A DNA stretch of 17,579 nt from Lachnospiraceae bacterium UBA7179 (GCA_002491195.1 DKVL01000059.1:579-18157), one strand, 5' to 3'; counted from the stretch's first letter, positions 6,930 to 15,106 are shown. The notes: generated by a model from the sequence alone, not told the origin. Numbers and translations: made by a program.

Positions 6930-8009
6930 ATGGACACAAAAACGAAACAGAAAAAAAATGTGCAGCTATCCCCCTCTCACCTGGCCGTGTTCCTTCTTGT
7001 CTACCTTGGGGATATCCTGCTCTTTCTCGCCCTCCGCGGGTACTTTTTTCTTGTCATGGGGATATTTTTTACGGTGTCCGTGCCGCTTTCCCTCTGTATG
7101 GCATGGTTTCTTGCGGAACATATAACCAGCAGCATTGCCTGCGAGCTTCCCTCTGGAGAACACGCGATCCGGCAAAGTGAACAGGCGCTGATCCTCTTTT
7201 CCATGACAAACAAAAGCTGGCTCTGCGCGCTGAACGGCACATGGCTTCTCTCAGCCGGAAACTCCTTTTATGGAACCTCCAACCAGCAAAAGCTTCAGCT
7301 GTCGATCCCCCCTCATGGAAAAAAGCAGTTCCAGTTGACTGTTACCGTGACAGATCTGGGACGGATCGCCTTTACATGCAGGAAGTTTTGGATCACTGAT
7401 CTGTTCGGAATCTTCATGATCCATACAGACTGCAGCACAGAATGTGATTTTTTTGTACTTCCAAAAACAGATGATATCGTTGACCTGAAACTACCAGATT
7501 CGTATTCTGGTGCAGCAGAGCTCTCGGAGAGTCAGCGAAAAGGCAGCGATTACACTGAGGTAAGCGATATCCGCACCTATGCGCCGGGAGACCGCCCGCG
7601 CGACATTCACTGGAAACTCTCGGCAAGACAAGGAGAACTGATGGTCAAGGAACGCGTTTCTCTTTCTGGCAGCGAGCATATACTGCTCCTGGAACTTCCA
7701 TCGGAAAAAGAGCAGGCTGAAAAGCTTTTGAACGACGGCTATCACAAGATCAAAGGACTGATGGCAAACCATATGGCAGTCCGACTGCTTGTCTGGAACA
7801 ATCCTACGTTTACTTTTGAAGCTTACTCCTGCACCAGCGTGGACGAGCTCGAAGCGGCTTACTGCGAAATCTTCCAGACAGACCTGCTCTCACACAGCAG
7901 CGGGCTGATGCAGCAGTACATGAAAAACTGTTTTCCGCAGCTGGAAAGCTACCTGTGTCTGACACAGCGGGAAGACACTGTACAATTGGAGATGTATGTA
8001 AATGGCTAA
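6930..8009 (+). CDS. DUF58 membrane protein (vWA-like partner of MoxR)
   Basis: A 359-aa protein with two hydrophobic segments near residues 17-36 and 39-62, then a long soluble part carrying the DUF58 signature R-T-Y-A-P-G-D-R-P-R-D-I-H-W-K (about 216-229; Asp221, His227, Trp228), followed by L-M-V-K-E-R. DUF58 proteins resemble von Willebrand factor A domains and are the usual partners of MoxR ATPases, but their biochemical role is unsettled. The topology suggests an N-terminal anchor with the DUF58 domain in the cytoplasm or just beyond the membrane; sequence alone does not decide. Its 3' end overlaps the transglutaminase gene by 8 bp, pointing to translational coupling. It is not obviously truncated. 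Confidence 0.9.
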   Translation: MDTKTKQKKNVQLSPSHLAVFLLVYLGDILLFLALRGYFFLVMGIFFTVSVPLSLCMAWFLAEHITSSIACELPSGEHAIRQSEQALILFSMTNKSWLCALNGTWLLSAGNSFYGTSNQQKLQLSIPPHGKKQFQLTVTVTDLGRIAFTCRKFWITDLFGIFMIHTDCSTECDFFVLPKTDDIVDLKLPDSYSGAAELSESQRKGSDYTEVSDIRTYAPGDRPRDIHWKLSARQGELMVKERVSLSGSEHILLLELPSEKEQAEKLLNDGYHKIKGLMANHMAVRLLVWNNPTFTFEAYSCTSVDELEAAYCEIFQTDLLSHSSGLMQQYMKNCFPQLESYLCLTQREDTVQLEMYVNG

Positions 8010-10380
8010 AAAACTATTGGTCCAAAAACAGGAATCAATTTTATTATCAGAAGGTATCCTACTATCTGGCGACTTCTGCGAACCACGTGAACGGCGGTGG
8101 ACGGATTTTTTCGTGCGCGCATTCTTCCTGTTTGCCATCGTCACCGGAAGTCTTGGGGGAATGTTGTCCGCCTTTGACATTTCCTATGACAAGTGGATCT
8201 TCTTTGCGGCGGCGCTCCTGTCCGCACTCTACTGTGCCTCACTGTATTTTGCGGCATGGTGGGAAAATCTGGGATATGTCCTGATTTTTGTCTTTATACT
8301 AAACGCCGGGTTTGGACTTCAAACCTATATCAGCAGCGGATTTTATGGTATCCTGAACGAGATCTCCACGGCGGCAACCTCCTTTTTTGAGACCAATGCA
8401 CAAGTTAGTTACGCAGAACAGATTGAAAATCATTCTCTTGCTGTTTCTGTCGCTATGTGCTACTTTGCACTGATCGGCAGCATCTTTACAAACGGGCTGA
8501 TCGCACGCAAAATGCGTTATCTGCCTGTAACTGTTTTTTCCATCTTTTTCCTGCTCATACCCATCTATCTGGAACAGGAACCGTCGGCTGGCTATGTCAT
8601 TCTGTATATGTCTGGCATTACCGCTGTATATATTTTCCGTCAAAACCAGTATCAGGCACAGAACGTGAAAGCAAAGGCTTACCGGAAAGCAATCCACAAA
8701 GAGGCAAAAAAACACCGTTTCTCGGGCAGTTTTTCCGGAAAGGCTGCTGTGGGTACACTGCTTGCTGTCCTCTTAGTATGCGGCCTTGTCACAGGCCTCA
8801 CAGAACTGATCCTCCCGCAAGAGACCTATTTGTCTGATCACACAAAAAGTTCTCTGAAACTCCGCACTATGGATTCCATGGAAAATCTGTATCTGCTGGG
8901 TGTCGCTGGCTTGATCAACTTCTACCAGTCAACAGGCGGACTGAGCTCCGGACGGCTCGGCGGTGTCAATTCTGTCCGTCTGGACTACGAGACAGACCTG
9001 ACACTGGAATTTGTCCCCTACACCTACGAAAGAATTTACCTGAAAAGCTTTGTCGGCACCTCGTATTCTCCATATGAAAACCGTTGGGAAAACGGGTACG
9101 CCTACACAAACCCGGTCATACCACCAGATGGGGACTTCTGGAACTATGCGACAACAACACTGCTGACAGTGGGTTATGATTCAAATCTTCCCAGCTATGC
9201 CAGAGGTATCATGACGGTCAGAAACGTAGCGGCGCCAGTGAGTATCTATGCCCCCTACTATACCCAGGGTACACTGGTGGGCGGCAAACTCCAAAATGCG
9301 CTTCGCGGAACTGCGCCTAGCACGGAACAGAGTTATGTCTTTTATCCACTGCTTACAGATCATCTGGTCAAAAACATAGGACCATTAGAAAATGACAGTC
9401 TCTGGCTTGAAGTACCAGAACCGAACCAGGAAGTCATTGCCGCTTTTTGCCAGAAAGCTGGGCTCTCGGGCTCCAGACAGGAAATCATCGACCAGATCCG
9501 GGACTACTTCCAGCAGAATTTCCCCTACACACTAAGTCCGGGAATCACGCCGCGAAGAAAAGATTTCGTCAATTACTTTTTAGAAGAAAAGCAGAAGGGC
9601 TACTGCGCCCACTTTGCAAGCTCGGCCGTTTTGATCCTGCGTCATATGGGAATCCCCGCACGCTATGTGGAGGGCTACGCTGTTGACGCCATGGAAATTG
9701 CCGAGAACGCCACACTGACAGACCAGAATGTTTCTGATTACTATGATGGACCTTCCCTGCTCGCTCAGAGCTCCGTTGTGTCCTATGATGCATCTGACGG
9801 GAATGCGCATGCGTGGGTAGAGGTGTATGACGAATCCATAGGCTGGTATCCTGTCGAGTTCACACCGTACCAGACCGAAGAGGAAAATCAGGACAGTATA
9901 TGGGATATGTTTCTTAGACTGTTTCAGACGGATGAGACAAAAGACTCCCCGGATCGTGCAGCAGAAGGCGCCGCCAACATCGCAGGCGCCCTGCGGTCAT
10001 CTGCTTATGGGTTTGCCGCCTGTCTGATCCTGCTGCTAATCGTCATTTCTGTCGTATTTCTCGTGAAAAAAGGCATCTGGTCCTATCACTACCATCACGC
10101 AGACCGCAGTGAGAAGCTGCTGATGCAGTACAGGAGAACGATTCGCAGAATCTGCCAAAAAAGCCGCTGGAACAAGAACCTTGGAACCGCATTCACAAAA
10201 GAACTAGCCAGGTCCAAAAATTTCGAGGAGCAGGTTTCTTTGCTTGCCCAAAAAGAGATCCTAAAATCAGGGACAGCTGCGCCTGAACATCTGATCCAGG
10301 TATTGAATGAAGCCGCATTTTCTCAGGCAGAGATCGACGAGGAGGCGTTTGCCATAGCATACCAACTGCTTTCCATTTAA
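8002..10380 (+). CDS. multi-pass membrane transglutaminase-like protein
   Basis: A 792-aa protein. About seven hydrophobic segments fall in residues 36-270 (36-55, 65-84, 89-107, 146-165, 173-190, 195-212, 247-270). A large extracytoplasmic part follows, then a last membrane helix near 670-692 and a charged tail of about 100 residues. The transglutaminase-like core has Cys535 in G-Y-C-A-H-F-A-S-S-A, His603 in N-A-H-A-W-V-E-V and, in the place of the usual acidic third residue, Glu619 in W-Y-P-V-E-F-T-P. The layout matches the transglutaminase-core proteins (DUF3488/DUF4129-like) that close MoxR-DUF58 operons; cysteine-protease or crosslinking activity on envelope substrates is proposed but unproven. 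GGAGA at 7988-7992 precedes the ATG, which lies within the end of the DUF58 gene. No clear terminator was found after the stop. Confidence 0.92.
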   Translation: MAKKLLVQKQESILLSEGILLSGDFCEPRERRWTDFFVRAFFLFAIVTGSLGGMLSAFDISYDKWIFFAAALLSALYCASLYFAAWWENLGYVLIFVFILNAGFGLQTYISSGFYGILNEISTAATSFFETNAQVSYAEQIENHSLAVSVAMCYFALIGSIFTNGLIARKMRYLPVTVFSIFFLLIPIYLEQEPSAGYVILYMSGITAVYIFRQNQYQAQNVKAKAYRKAIHKEAKKHRFSGSFSGKAAVGTLLAVLLVCGLVTGLTELILPQETYLSDHTKSSLKLRTMDSMENLYLLGVAGLINFYQSTGGLSSGRLGGVNSVRLDYETDLTLEFVPYTYERIYLKSFVGTSYSPYENRWENGYAYTNPVIPPDGDFWNYATTTLLTVGYDSNLPSYARGIMTVRNVAAPVSIYAPYYTQGTLVGGKLQNALRGTAPSTEQSYVFYPLLTDHLVKNIGPLENDSLWLEVPEPNQEVIAAFCQKAGLSGSRQEIIDQIRDYFQQNFPYTLSPGITPRRKDFVNYFLEEKQKGYCAHFASSAVLILRHMGIPARYVEGYAVDAMEIAENATLTDQNVSDYYDGPSLLAQSSVVSYDASDGNAHAWVEVYDESIGWYPVEFTPYQTEEENQDSIWDMFLRLFQTDETKDSPDRAAEGAANIAGALRSSAYGFAACLILLLIVISVVFLVKKGIWSYHYHHADRSEKLLMQYRRTIRRICQKSRWNKNLGTAFTKELARSKNFEEQVSLLAQKEILKSGTAAPEHLIQVLNEAAFSQAEIDEEAFAIAYQLLSI

Positions 10381-10386
10381 TCGTGC

Positions 10387-10475
10387 TTACTTTTTCCCAG
10401 ATATCGTCACTTCACCACAGACCAAATCAATACAGATCTCACTGCCTATGATCACTAATATTCATGTCGATTCAT
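10387..10475 (-). pseudogene. possible decayed small ORF coupled to the 173-aa gene
   Basis: An ATG at 10475 overlaps the stop of the upstream gene as ATGA and has AGGAGG 4 nt before it, the mark of a translationally coupled gene. Its frame stops after six codons (M-N-R-H-E-Y). The next frame is then open from about 10456 to a TAA at 10387-10389, reading I-I-G-S-E-I-C-I-D-L-V-C-G-E-V-T-I-S-G-K. A single frameshift would join them into a product of about 28 residues. It could also be chance, since the stretch is short. Confidence 0.3.
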
Positions 10476-10993
10476 AAATCCTCCTGATCCATTCTATTTT
10501 TCTCCCAACGAAAATGATTCTGAAACAGTTCCCCGCCGCAACATCCGATCGCCATTCGCTCTGGTTCATTTTTTGAACTGACTTCCTCCAGATACCACTC
10601 ATAATCTGACTCGGCCTCATATGGCATGGATAAAACATTCTCTCCCAGAAATGTAATTTCCATATGATCCTCCTGAAAATCCACTTTTTCCACATCGATC
10701 AGGTTATGATACCGCAGCCTCGTCAGCTCACAGGCGAGCAGACAGTCCCCGCTCTCAGCCTTCTCATCCCCTTTTCCAAATGCCTCCGCCTTCGCCATCC
10801 ATTCCTCTTTCTCCCCAAACCAGCACGGCGCATCAATGCGCAGCGCCAACGGTAATCTTTTGCCGCAAAAGTCCTGTTCAAAAAACAGGCTGAATATTTC
10901 ACCGTAGCAAAACTCTGTCATTCTTGCCCCTGTCAGGAGCTTTTGCAGATTTCCCTTTTCGACAGCATATTCCTCTCTTAGCGCTCCAGCCAT
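10472..10993 (-). CDS. unrecognised 173-aa cytoplasmic protein
   Basis: I do not recognise a family. The product is 173 residues, acidic, with no signal peptide or membrane segment. It is moderately Cys-rich, including C-L-L-A-C near residues 86-90 and a C-C-G-G near 152. The centre has a beta-like stretch, D-F-Q-E-D-H-M-E-I-T-F-L-G, followed by an aromatic acidic patch, E-S-D-Y-E-W-Y-L-E-E. ATG 10993 has AGGAGG upstream, though 11 nt away, slightly far. Codon use matches the neighbours and the frame is long and clean, so it is probably a real gene. It converges on the transglutaminase gene with about 90 bp between stops. The glgP terminator lies just upstream, so it is likely its own transcription unit. 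A small structural or immunity-like protein is one guess, without direct support. Confidence 0.6.
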   Translation of the reverse strand: MAGALREEYAVEKGNLQKLLTGARMTEFCYGEIFSLFFEQDFCGKRLPLALRIDAPCWFGEKEEWMAKAEAFGKGDEKAESGDCLLACELTRLRYHNLIDVEKVDFQEDHMEITFLGENVLSMPYEAESDYEWYLEEVSSKNEPERMAIGCCGGELFQNHFRWEKNRMDQEDL

Positions 10994-11080
10994 AAACCAC
11001 TCTGCCTCCTCTCACACTCAAACACCGCCAGTTACAGCGTATTCCATACCAGTTTAGCACAATCATACCACGATGAAACC

Positions 11081-11107
11081 CCCCAGAACGGCTATTCCAT
11101 TCTGGGG
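11081..11107 (-). terminator. glgP: hairpin terminator after glgP
   Basis: CCCCAGAACGG (11081-11091) pairs with CCATTCTGGGG (11097-11107) with one mismatch and a 5-base loop. It sits 31 bp past the glgP stop. In the - direction the stem is followed by GGTTTC, a weak U-run, and preceded by an A-rich stretch. In the + direction it is followed by ATTTTATATTTT. Confidence 0.7.
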
Positions 11108-11137
11108 ATTTTATATTTTCTTATTTGATTGCAAACA

Positions 11138-13408
11138 TTAGTTCAGTTTCCAGATATCCCTGTTATACTCCTCAATCGTTCTGTCTGATGAGAAGAAACC
11201 TGCCTTTGCGATATTAACAAGCATCATCTTTTCCCACTTTGCCTCATCCTTGTAGTCCTCAAACATCTTATCCTTCGTCGCGATATAATCTTCAAGGTCT
11301 AAGAGCGTCATAAACCAGTCTTTGTTGATGAGTTCATTTTTCAGTCTGTTCAGGCGCTCCTCGTTGCCGACCTTCACCACTTCGCTGCTTGTGATAAAGT
11401 CAACGGCCTCCTTGATCACGCTACTCTTATCATAAAAGCTTCTCGCCACATAGTCTGCCTTCGCATAGTGCTCGATTACCTGCTCTGACTTCTCGCCAAA
11501 GATATAGATATTGTCATCTCCCACAAGTTCATGAATTTCAACGTTTGCACCGTCGCTTGTGCCAAGCGTCACAGCACCGTTTAACATAAACTTCATGTTG
11601 CCTGTGCCGCTTGCCTCCTTCGATGCCAGGGAAATCTGCTCAGAGATATCACATGCCGGTATGAGCTTCTCAGCATAGCTTACATTGTAATTCTCCACCA
11701 TCACAACCTTCATGTAATCCTTCACATCCGGATCATTGTTCACAATTTCCTGTAAGCACAGCAGCAGGTGAATGATATCCTGTGCGATAATGTACGCCGG
11801 TGCTGCCTTTGCACCAAAGATAAACGTGATCGGTGTGGACGGCTTCTTGCCCCTCTTGATTTCCAGATACTTATGGATAATATAGAGCGCATTCATCTGC
11901 TGGCGCTTATACTCATGCAGTCTCTTAACCTGGATATCAAAGATGGACTCTGGATTGATCTCCTGTCCCTCATTCTCCTTAAGGTATGCCACAAGTTCTT
12001 CCTTCTTGGTCTTCTTGATCGCCTTGATCTCCTTCAAGAGGGCTGTGTCATCCAAATGCTCCATCAGCTTCTCAAGCTCTGCCGCATTCTTCTTATAACC
12101 ATCTCCGATCGTCTTGGTAATACATGCCGCAAGCTCTCTGTTGCAGGACAGAAGCCATCTTCTGAACGTGATTCCGTTCGTCTTGTTATTGAACTTCTCA
12201 GGATAAATCTTATAGAAGTTGTTCAGCTCTGTATTCTTCAAAATCTCTGTGTGGATCGCGGCAACACCATTTACCGAGAAACCATAATGGATATCAATAT
12301 GGGCCATATGCACACGCATATTGTCATCGATAATCTGCACGCTGGGATCCTTATATTTAATGGAAGCTCTCTTGTCTAACTCCCAGATAATCGGCATCAG
12401 CTGCGGAACAACCTTCTGCAGATACTTGACAGGCCACTTCTCAAGCGCTTCTGCCAGGATCGTGTGGTTTGTATACGCACAGGTCCTGCTCACCACGTCA
12501 ATTGCCTCGTCCATGTCAAATCCTTCTTCCTCTGTGAGGATCCGGATCAATTCCGGAATAACCATTGTCGGGTGCGTATCGTTGATCTGAATCACTGCAT
12601 GATCATACAGCCTGTGAAGATCATAGCCATTGTCCTTCATCTCTTTTAAAATCAGCTGCGCACCATTGCATACCATGAAATACTGCTGGTAAATGCGAAG
12701 CTGCTGTCCTGCCTCATCGGAATCATCGGGATATAAGAATAATGTGAGATTCTTATCAATATCCGCCTTGTCAAAATCAATGCCGTCCTTCACAATCCCC
12801 TCATCGATCGTCTCGATATCAAACAAATGCAGTTTGTTCATGCCCTGCTCATATCCGATTACATCAATATCATACAGTCTGGACATCACTTTCTTCTTCC
12901 CAAAATATACAGGGAACGTAATATCTGTCCTGGTGAGCCATGACTGCTCCTCAATCCAGTCATTTTTCTCTGCTGTCTGCTGTCTGTCCTTAAATACCTG
13001 CTTAAACAATCCGAAATGATAGTTCAGACCGATACCGTCTCCAGGAAGTCCAAGGCTTGCGATCGAATCCAAAAAGCATGCCGCAAGTCTTCCAAGTCCG
13101 CCATTTCCAAGGGATGGCTCCGGCTCAATCTCCTCGATGCGGCTAAGCTCCTTACCCTCCTCCCTGAGCGCTGTGTCAAGTTCTTCATAGATACCAAGGT
13201 TGATCAGATTGTTTGACAACAATTTACCGATCAGAAATTCGGCAGAGATGTAATAAATCTTCTTAGTTCCCTTAATCACGCCTTTTCCGTTCATCATGTC
13301 TTTTGTCATGTTAAGGATTGCGAAGTAGAGCTGGCTGTCATCAAGTTCCCTGATCGCCTTGCCATACATCTTCTGTGTTACTGACTCCAAATTTGCTTTT
13401 ACGTTCAT
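11138..13408 (-). CDS. glgP: glycogen/alpha-glucan phosphorylase
   Basis: A 756-aa GT35 enzyme that splits alpha-1,4-glucan ends with phosphate to give glucose-1-phosphate; it is cytoplasmic and PLP-dependent. Clear marks are E-P-S-L-G-N-G-G-L-G-R-L-A-A-C near residue 97, the phosphate/glucan region N-D-T-H-P near 275, and the PLP lysine Lys606 in E-A-S-G-T-G-N-M-K-F-M-L-N-G followed by T-L-G-T-S-D-G-A-N-V-E-I. Length is near the short end of the family (about 750-830). The start has AGGAG 6 nt upstream. The gene lies 113 bp downstream of a LacI-type regulator on the same strand, with no terminator and no convincing promoter between them, so they may be one unit. A small GCTGC/GCAGC hairpin at 13425-13439 sits just before the ribosome site. 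With the GlgX-type enzyme nearby it would form the glycogen breakdown path. Confidence 0.97.
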   Translation of the reverse strand: MNVKANLESVTQKMYGKAIRELDDSQLYFAILNMTKDMMNGKGVIKGTKKIYYISAEFLIGKLLSNNLINLGIYEELDTALREEGKELSRIEEIEPEPSLGNGGLGRLAACFLDSIASLGLPGDGIGLNYHFGLFKQVFKDRQQTAEKNDWIEEQSWLTRTDITFPVYFGKKKVMSRLYDIDVIGYEQGMNKLHLFDIETIDEGIVKDGIDFDKADIDKNLTLFLYPDDSDEAGQQLRIYQQYFMVCNGAQLILKEMKDNGYDLHRLYDHAVIQINDTHPTMVIPELIRILTEEEGFDMDEAIDVVSRTCAYTNHTILAEALEKWPVKYLQKVVPQLMPIIWELDKRASIKYKDPSVQIIDDNMRVHMAHIDIHYGFSVNGVAAIHTEILKNTELNNFYKIYPEKFNNKTNGITFRRWLLSCNRELAACITKTIGDGYKKNAAELEKLMEHLDDTALLKEIKAIKKTKKEELVAYLKENEGQEINPESIFDIQVKRLHEYKRQQMNALYIIHKYLEIKRGKKPSTPITFIFGAKAAPAYIIAQDIIHLLLCLQEIVNNDPDVKDYMKVVMVENYNVSYAEKLIPACDISEQISLASKEASGTGNMKFMLNGAVTLGTSDGANVEIHELVGDDNIYIFGEKSEQVIEHYAKADYVARSFYDKSSVIKEAVDFITSSEVVKVGNEERLNRLKNELINKDWFMTLLDLEDYIATKDKMFEDYKDEAKWEKMMLVNIAKAGFFSSDRTIEEYNRDIWKLN

Positions 13409-13521
13409 GTTTTACTCCTTTTCCGCTGCTGTGCGCAGCCTCTTCATGATAGATTAATAGTTCCATAATGCCTTGTTTCTTATCATATATTGTTCTACAA
13501 CTTTTCAGTTCTTATCATCTC

Positions 13522-14511
13522 TTATGAAATCACATCCAGGTATTTCATGCGGATCAATTTATGGGGCACCACGATATCCTGTCCATCCCCGCCTTCCATC
13601 AGCCGCGAGAGTTCTTCCACTGCACTGGCAGCAATCTTCTGAAAATCCTGTCTCACTGTATGCATCTGTTTCCCCGCATATCCCATCAGGCTTACCCCGT
13701 CAAATCCGCACACTGGTCTGTAGATATCCATATCGATCAACGCCTTCATCGAACCAATCGCCATCAGATCCGATGCACAGATAATCGCTTCCTTGTTCCT
13801 CGCATACTGCATTGTCAGCTTTCTCGCCTCAAGCTCGCTGAAATTTCCTGTCCGAACCAAAACCTTCAATCCCAGTTCATCCGCGAGCCTGTTCATTCCA
13901 TTCAGACGCTCCTCTGACACATAACCACTTTTCTTCCCAGACAGATATAAGATTTCTTTGTAGTTTTTCCCTTCCAAAAATTTCTTTGCAACTTCATACT
14001 GTGCCTTTGTATTGTCGATATGAATACTTGATGTGCTCTTACTGACACCGGGCGCATCGATCAACACACTCTTGAACTTACTGCTCTCCACCAGCTGCCT
14101 CAATACAATATCATCCTTGGAGAGATCGCAGACCACCAGCCCTTCGATCCCCTGCGACTGAAAGTACCGGGTCATCTCCTCCACACTCATTTCAGCAATC
14201 ATGGTAAAAAACACGGTAATGATATCCATACCCTTCTCTTTCGCTTTGTTGATCGCCCCAACCATATACTGCATCGGAATCTCATCCACGGTCTGCGCAT
14301 GTCTGTTGACATCGAGCACCAGCGCAACCCTCCCTGTCCTCTTGGAGGATAACGCCGCAGCAATGGTATTAGGCACAAAGCCAAGTTCCGCGATCGCCGC
14401 ATTCACCTTTTCTTTTGTCTCATCGCTCACATTCGGATAGTGATTCAGCACCTTGGAAACTGTCGAGATCGCTACGCCCGCTTCCTTCGCTACATCTCTT
14501 ATGGAAACCAA
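13522..14511 (-). CDS. LacI-family transcriptional repressor
   Basis: About 329 residues. It has an N-terminal LacI helix-turn-helix, S-I-R-D-V-A-K-E-A-G-V-A-I-S-T-V-S-K-V-L-N, a hinge helix A-A-A-L-S-S-K-R-T with the leucine that opens a central CpG, and a periplasmic-binding-protein-like effector domain ending near the C-terminus. A sugar or phosphosugar effector is expected from the family but cannot be read from sequence. The frame is open to GTG 14523 and ATG 14520, but the strong site AAGAAGGTGAT (14519-14529) overlaps or touches those codons. It lies 7 nt from TTG 14511, which gives the usual LacI opening M-V-S-I-R-D-V-A, so I chose TTG; ATG 14520 remains possible. Two tandem palindromes in its own promoter point to autoregulation, and glgP downstream is the likely regulated gene. 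Confidence 0.93.
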   Translation of the reverse strand: MVSIRDVAKEAGVAISTVSKVLNHYPNVSDETKEKVNAAIAELGFVPNTIAAALSSKRTGRVALVLDVNRHAQTVDEIPMQYMVGAINKAKEKGMDIITVFFTMIAEMSVEEMTRYFQSQGIEGLVVCDLSKDDIVLRQLVESSKFKSVLIDAPGVSKSTSSIHIDNTKAQYEVAKKFLEGKNYKEILYLSGKKSGYVSEERLNGMNRLADELGLKVLVRTGNFSELEARKLTMQYARNKEAIICASDLMAIGSMKALIDMDIYRPVCGFDGVSLMGYAGKQMHTVRQDFQKIAASAVEELSRLMEGGDGQDIVVPHKLIRMKYLDVIS

Positions 14512-14518
14512 CTCATAC

Positions 14519-14529
14519 ATCACCTTCTT
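14519..14529 (-). promoter_or_regulatory. ribosome binding site that decides the lacI-type start
   Basis: On the - strand AAGAAGGTGAT differs at one base from the full anti-16S match AAGGAGGTGAT. It is 7 nt from TTG 14511 but overlaps or abuts the GTG and ATG at 14523 and 14520. This favours the TTG start. Confidence 0.5.
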
Positions 14530-14570
14530 TGTACACCTTTTTATTCAAAACACGTCTTATCATTCTGTTG

Positions 14571-14596
14571 GAAAACGTTTTCTGGAAAACGTTTTC
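14571..14596. promoter_or_regulatory. two tandem LacI-type operators
   Basis: The perfect 12-bp palindrome GAAAACGTTTTC occurs at 14571-14582 and again at 14585-14596, with centres 14 bp apart. A central CG inside an A/T-flanked palindrome is the operator style of LacI-family proteins, and the sites resemble cre boxes at most positions. They begin 3 bp after the -10 of the regulator's promoter and cover the expected transcription start, ideal for repression. I saw no further copy in this window, including before glgP and glgX. Confidence 0.88.
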
Positions 14597-14599
14597 TTA

Positions 14600-14628
14600 A
14601 TCATACAATAAAAATAACGGTTTGTCTA
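14600..14628 (-). promoter_or_regulatory. promoter of the LacI-type regulator (and probably glgP)
   Basis: On the - strand TAGACA (14623-14628), a 17-nt spacer and TATGAT (14600-14605) each match the sigma-A consensus at 5 of 6 positions. The -35 lies in the loop of the cheY terminator and the operators follow at once, so the module is very compact. Confidence 0.65.
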
Positions 14629-14642
14629 CCGTTATTTTTATT
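14607..14642 (-). terminator. cheY: strong terminator after cheY
   Basis: A perfect 15-bp stem (14607-14621 with 14628-14642) has a 6-base loop and an A-rich/T-rich foot on each side. In the - direction it reads CCGTTATTTTTATT at its end, a canonical intrinsic terminator. It starts 21 bp past the cheY stop and separates cheY from the regulator gene. Confidence 0.88.
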
Positions 14643-14663
14643 TTTTACCAATTTTTTTCCATT

Positions 14664-15023
14664 TTATCCCAGAACACGCTTGAGGGCAGCAATCAATCTG
14701 TCCTTCTCAAAGGGTTTCACGATAAAATCCTTCGCACCGTACTGAATCGCCTGTGCCACCATCGCCTGCTGCCCCATTGCAGAGCAGATGATGACCCTTG
14801 CCTTCGGGTCAAGCTCTTTGATGCGCTTCAATGCATCGACACCGTTCATCTCCGGCATGGTAATATCAAGCATCACTACATCCGGCTGGAGTTCCATATA
14901 TTTCTGTACCGCTTCCACACCATTTCCTGCCTCGCCTGCAACCGTATACCCGTCTGTCTCAATCATCTTCTTGATCGTCATTCTCATAAACGCTGCGTCA
15001 TCTACTATTAACACTCTTGCCAT
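14664..15023 (-). CDS. cheY: CheY-like stand-alone response regulator receiver
   Basis: A 119-aa single receiver domain without an output domain. All phosphorylation residues are present: Asp8 and Asp9 in L-I-V-D-D-A-A, phospho-acceptor Asp53 in M-L-D-I-T-M-P, Ser81 in C-S-A-M-G and Lys103 in V-K-P-F. The opening A-R-V-L-I-V-D-D-A-A-F-M-R is typical of chemotaxis CheY in Gram-positive bacteria, which binds the flagellar switch when phosphorylated. A frame from ATG 15029 exists, but AGGAGG at 15032-15037 is only 2 nt from it and 8 nt from ATG 15023, so the latter is chosen. No kinase, flagellar or other chemotaxis gene is in the window. Its 5' side carries a sigma-28-like -10 and its 3' side a strong terminator, so it appears to be a one-gene unit set inside glycogen genes. 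A non-chemotaxis receiver role is possible. Confidence 0.92.
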   Translation of the reverse strand: MARVLIVDDAAFMRMTIKKMIETDGYTVAGEAGNGVEAVQKYMELQPDVVMLDITMPEMNGVDALKRIKELDPKARVIICSAMGQQAMVAQAIQYGAKDFIVKPFEKDRLIAALKRVLG

Positions 15024-15070
15024 ATTCATATCCTCCTATTTCAAGTTCCATATCAATCATTCCGATGCCT

Positions 15071-15078
15071 TTATCGGC
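15071..15078 (-). promoter_or_regulatory. cheY: sigma-28 (SigD/FliA)-type -10 element before cheY
   Basis: On the - strand GCCGATAA matches the flagellar sigma factor -10 exactly, about 48 nt upstream of the cheY start. A matching -35 (TAAA) is not found at the ideal 15-nt spacing: TCAG lies there, and TTTAAG is closer. The -10 also sits within a small CCGAT/ATCGG hairpin. The case therefore rests on the -10 and on the nature of the downstream gene. Confidence 0.4.
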
Positions 15079-15106
15079 AGAAGCATACTTAAACTGAACC
15101 AGGAAA

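Noticed and set aside
13409..13521. A separate LacI-operated promoter for glgP
   Set aside because: No GAAAACGTTTTC-like palindrome and no convincing -35/-10 pair was found in this gap.
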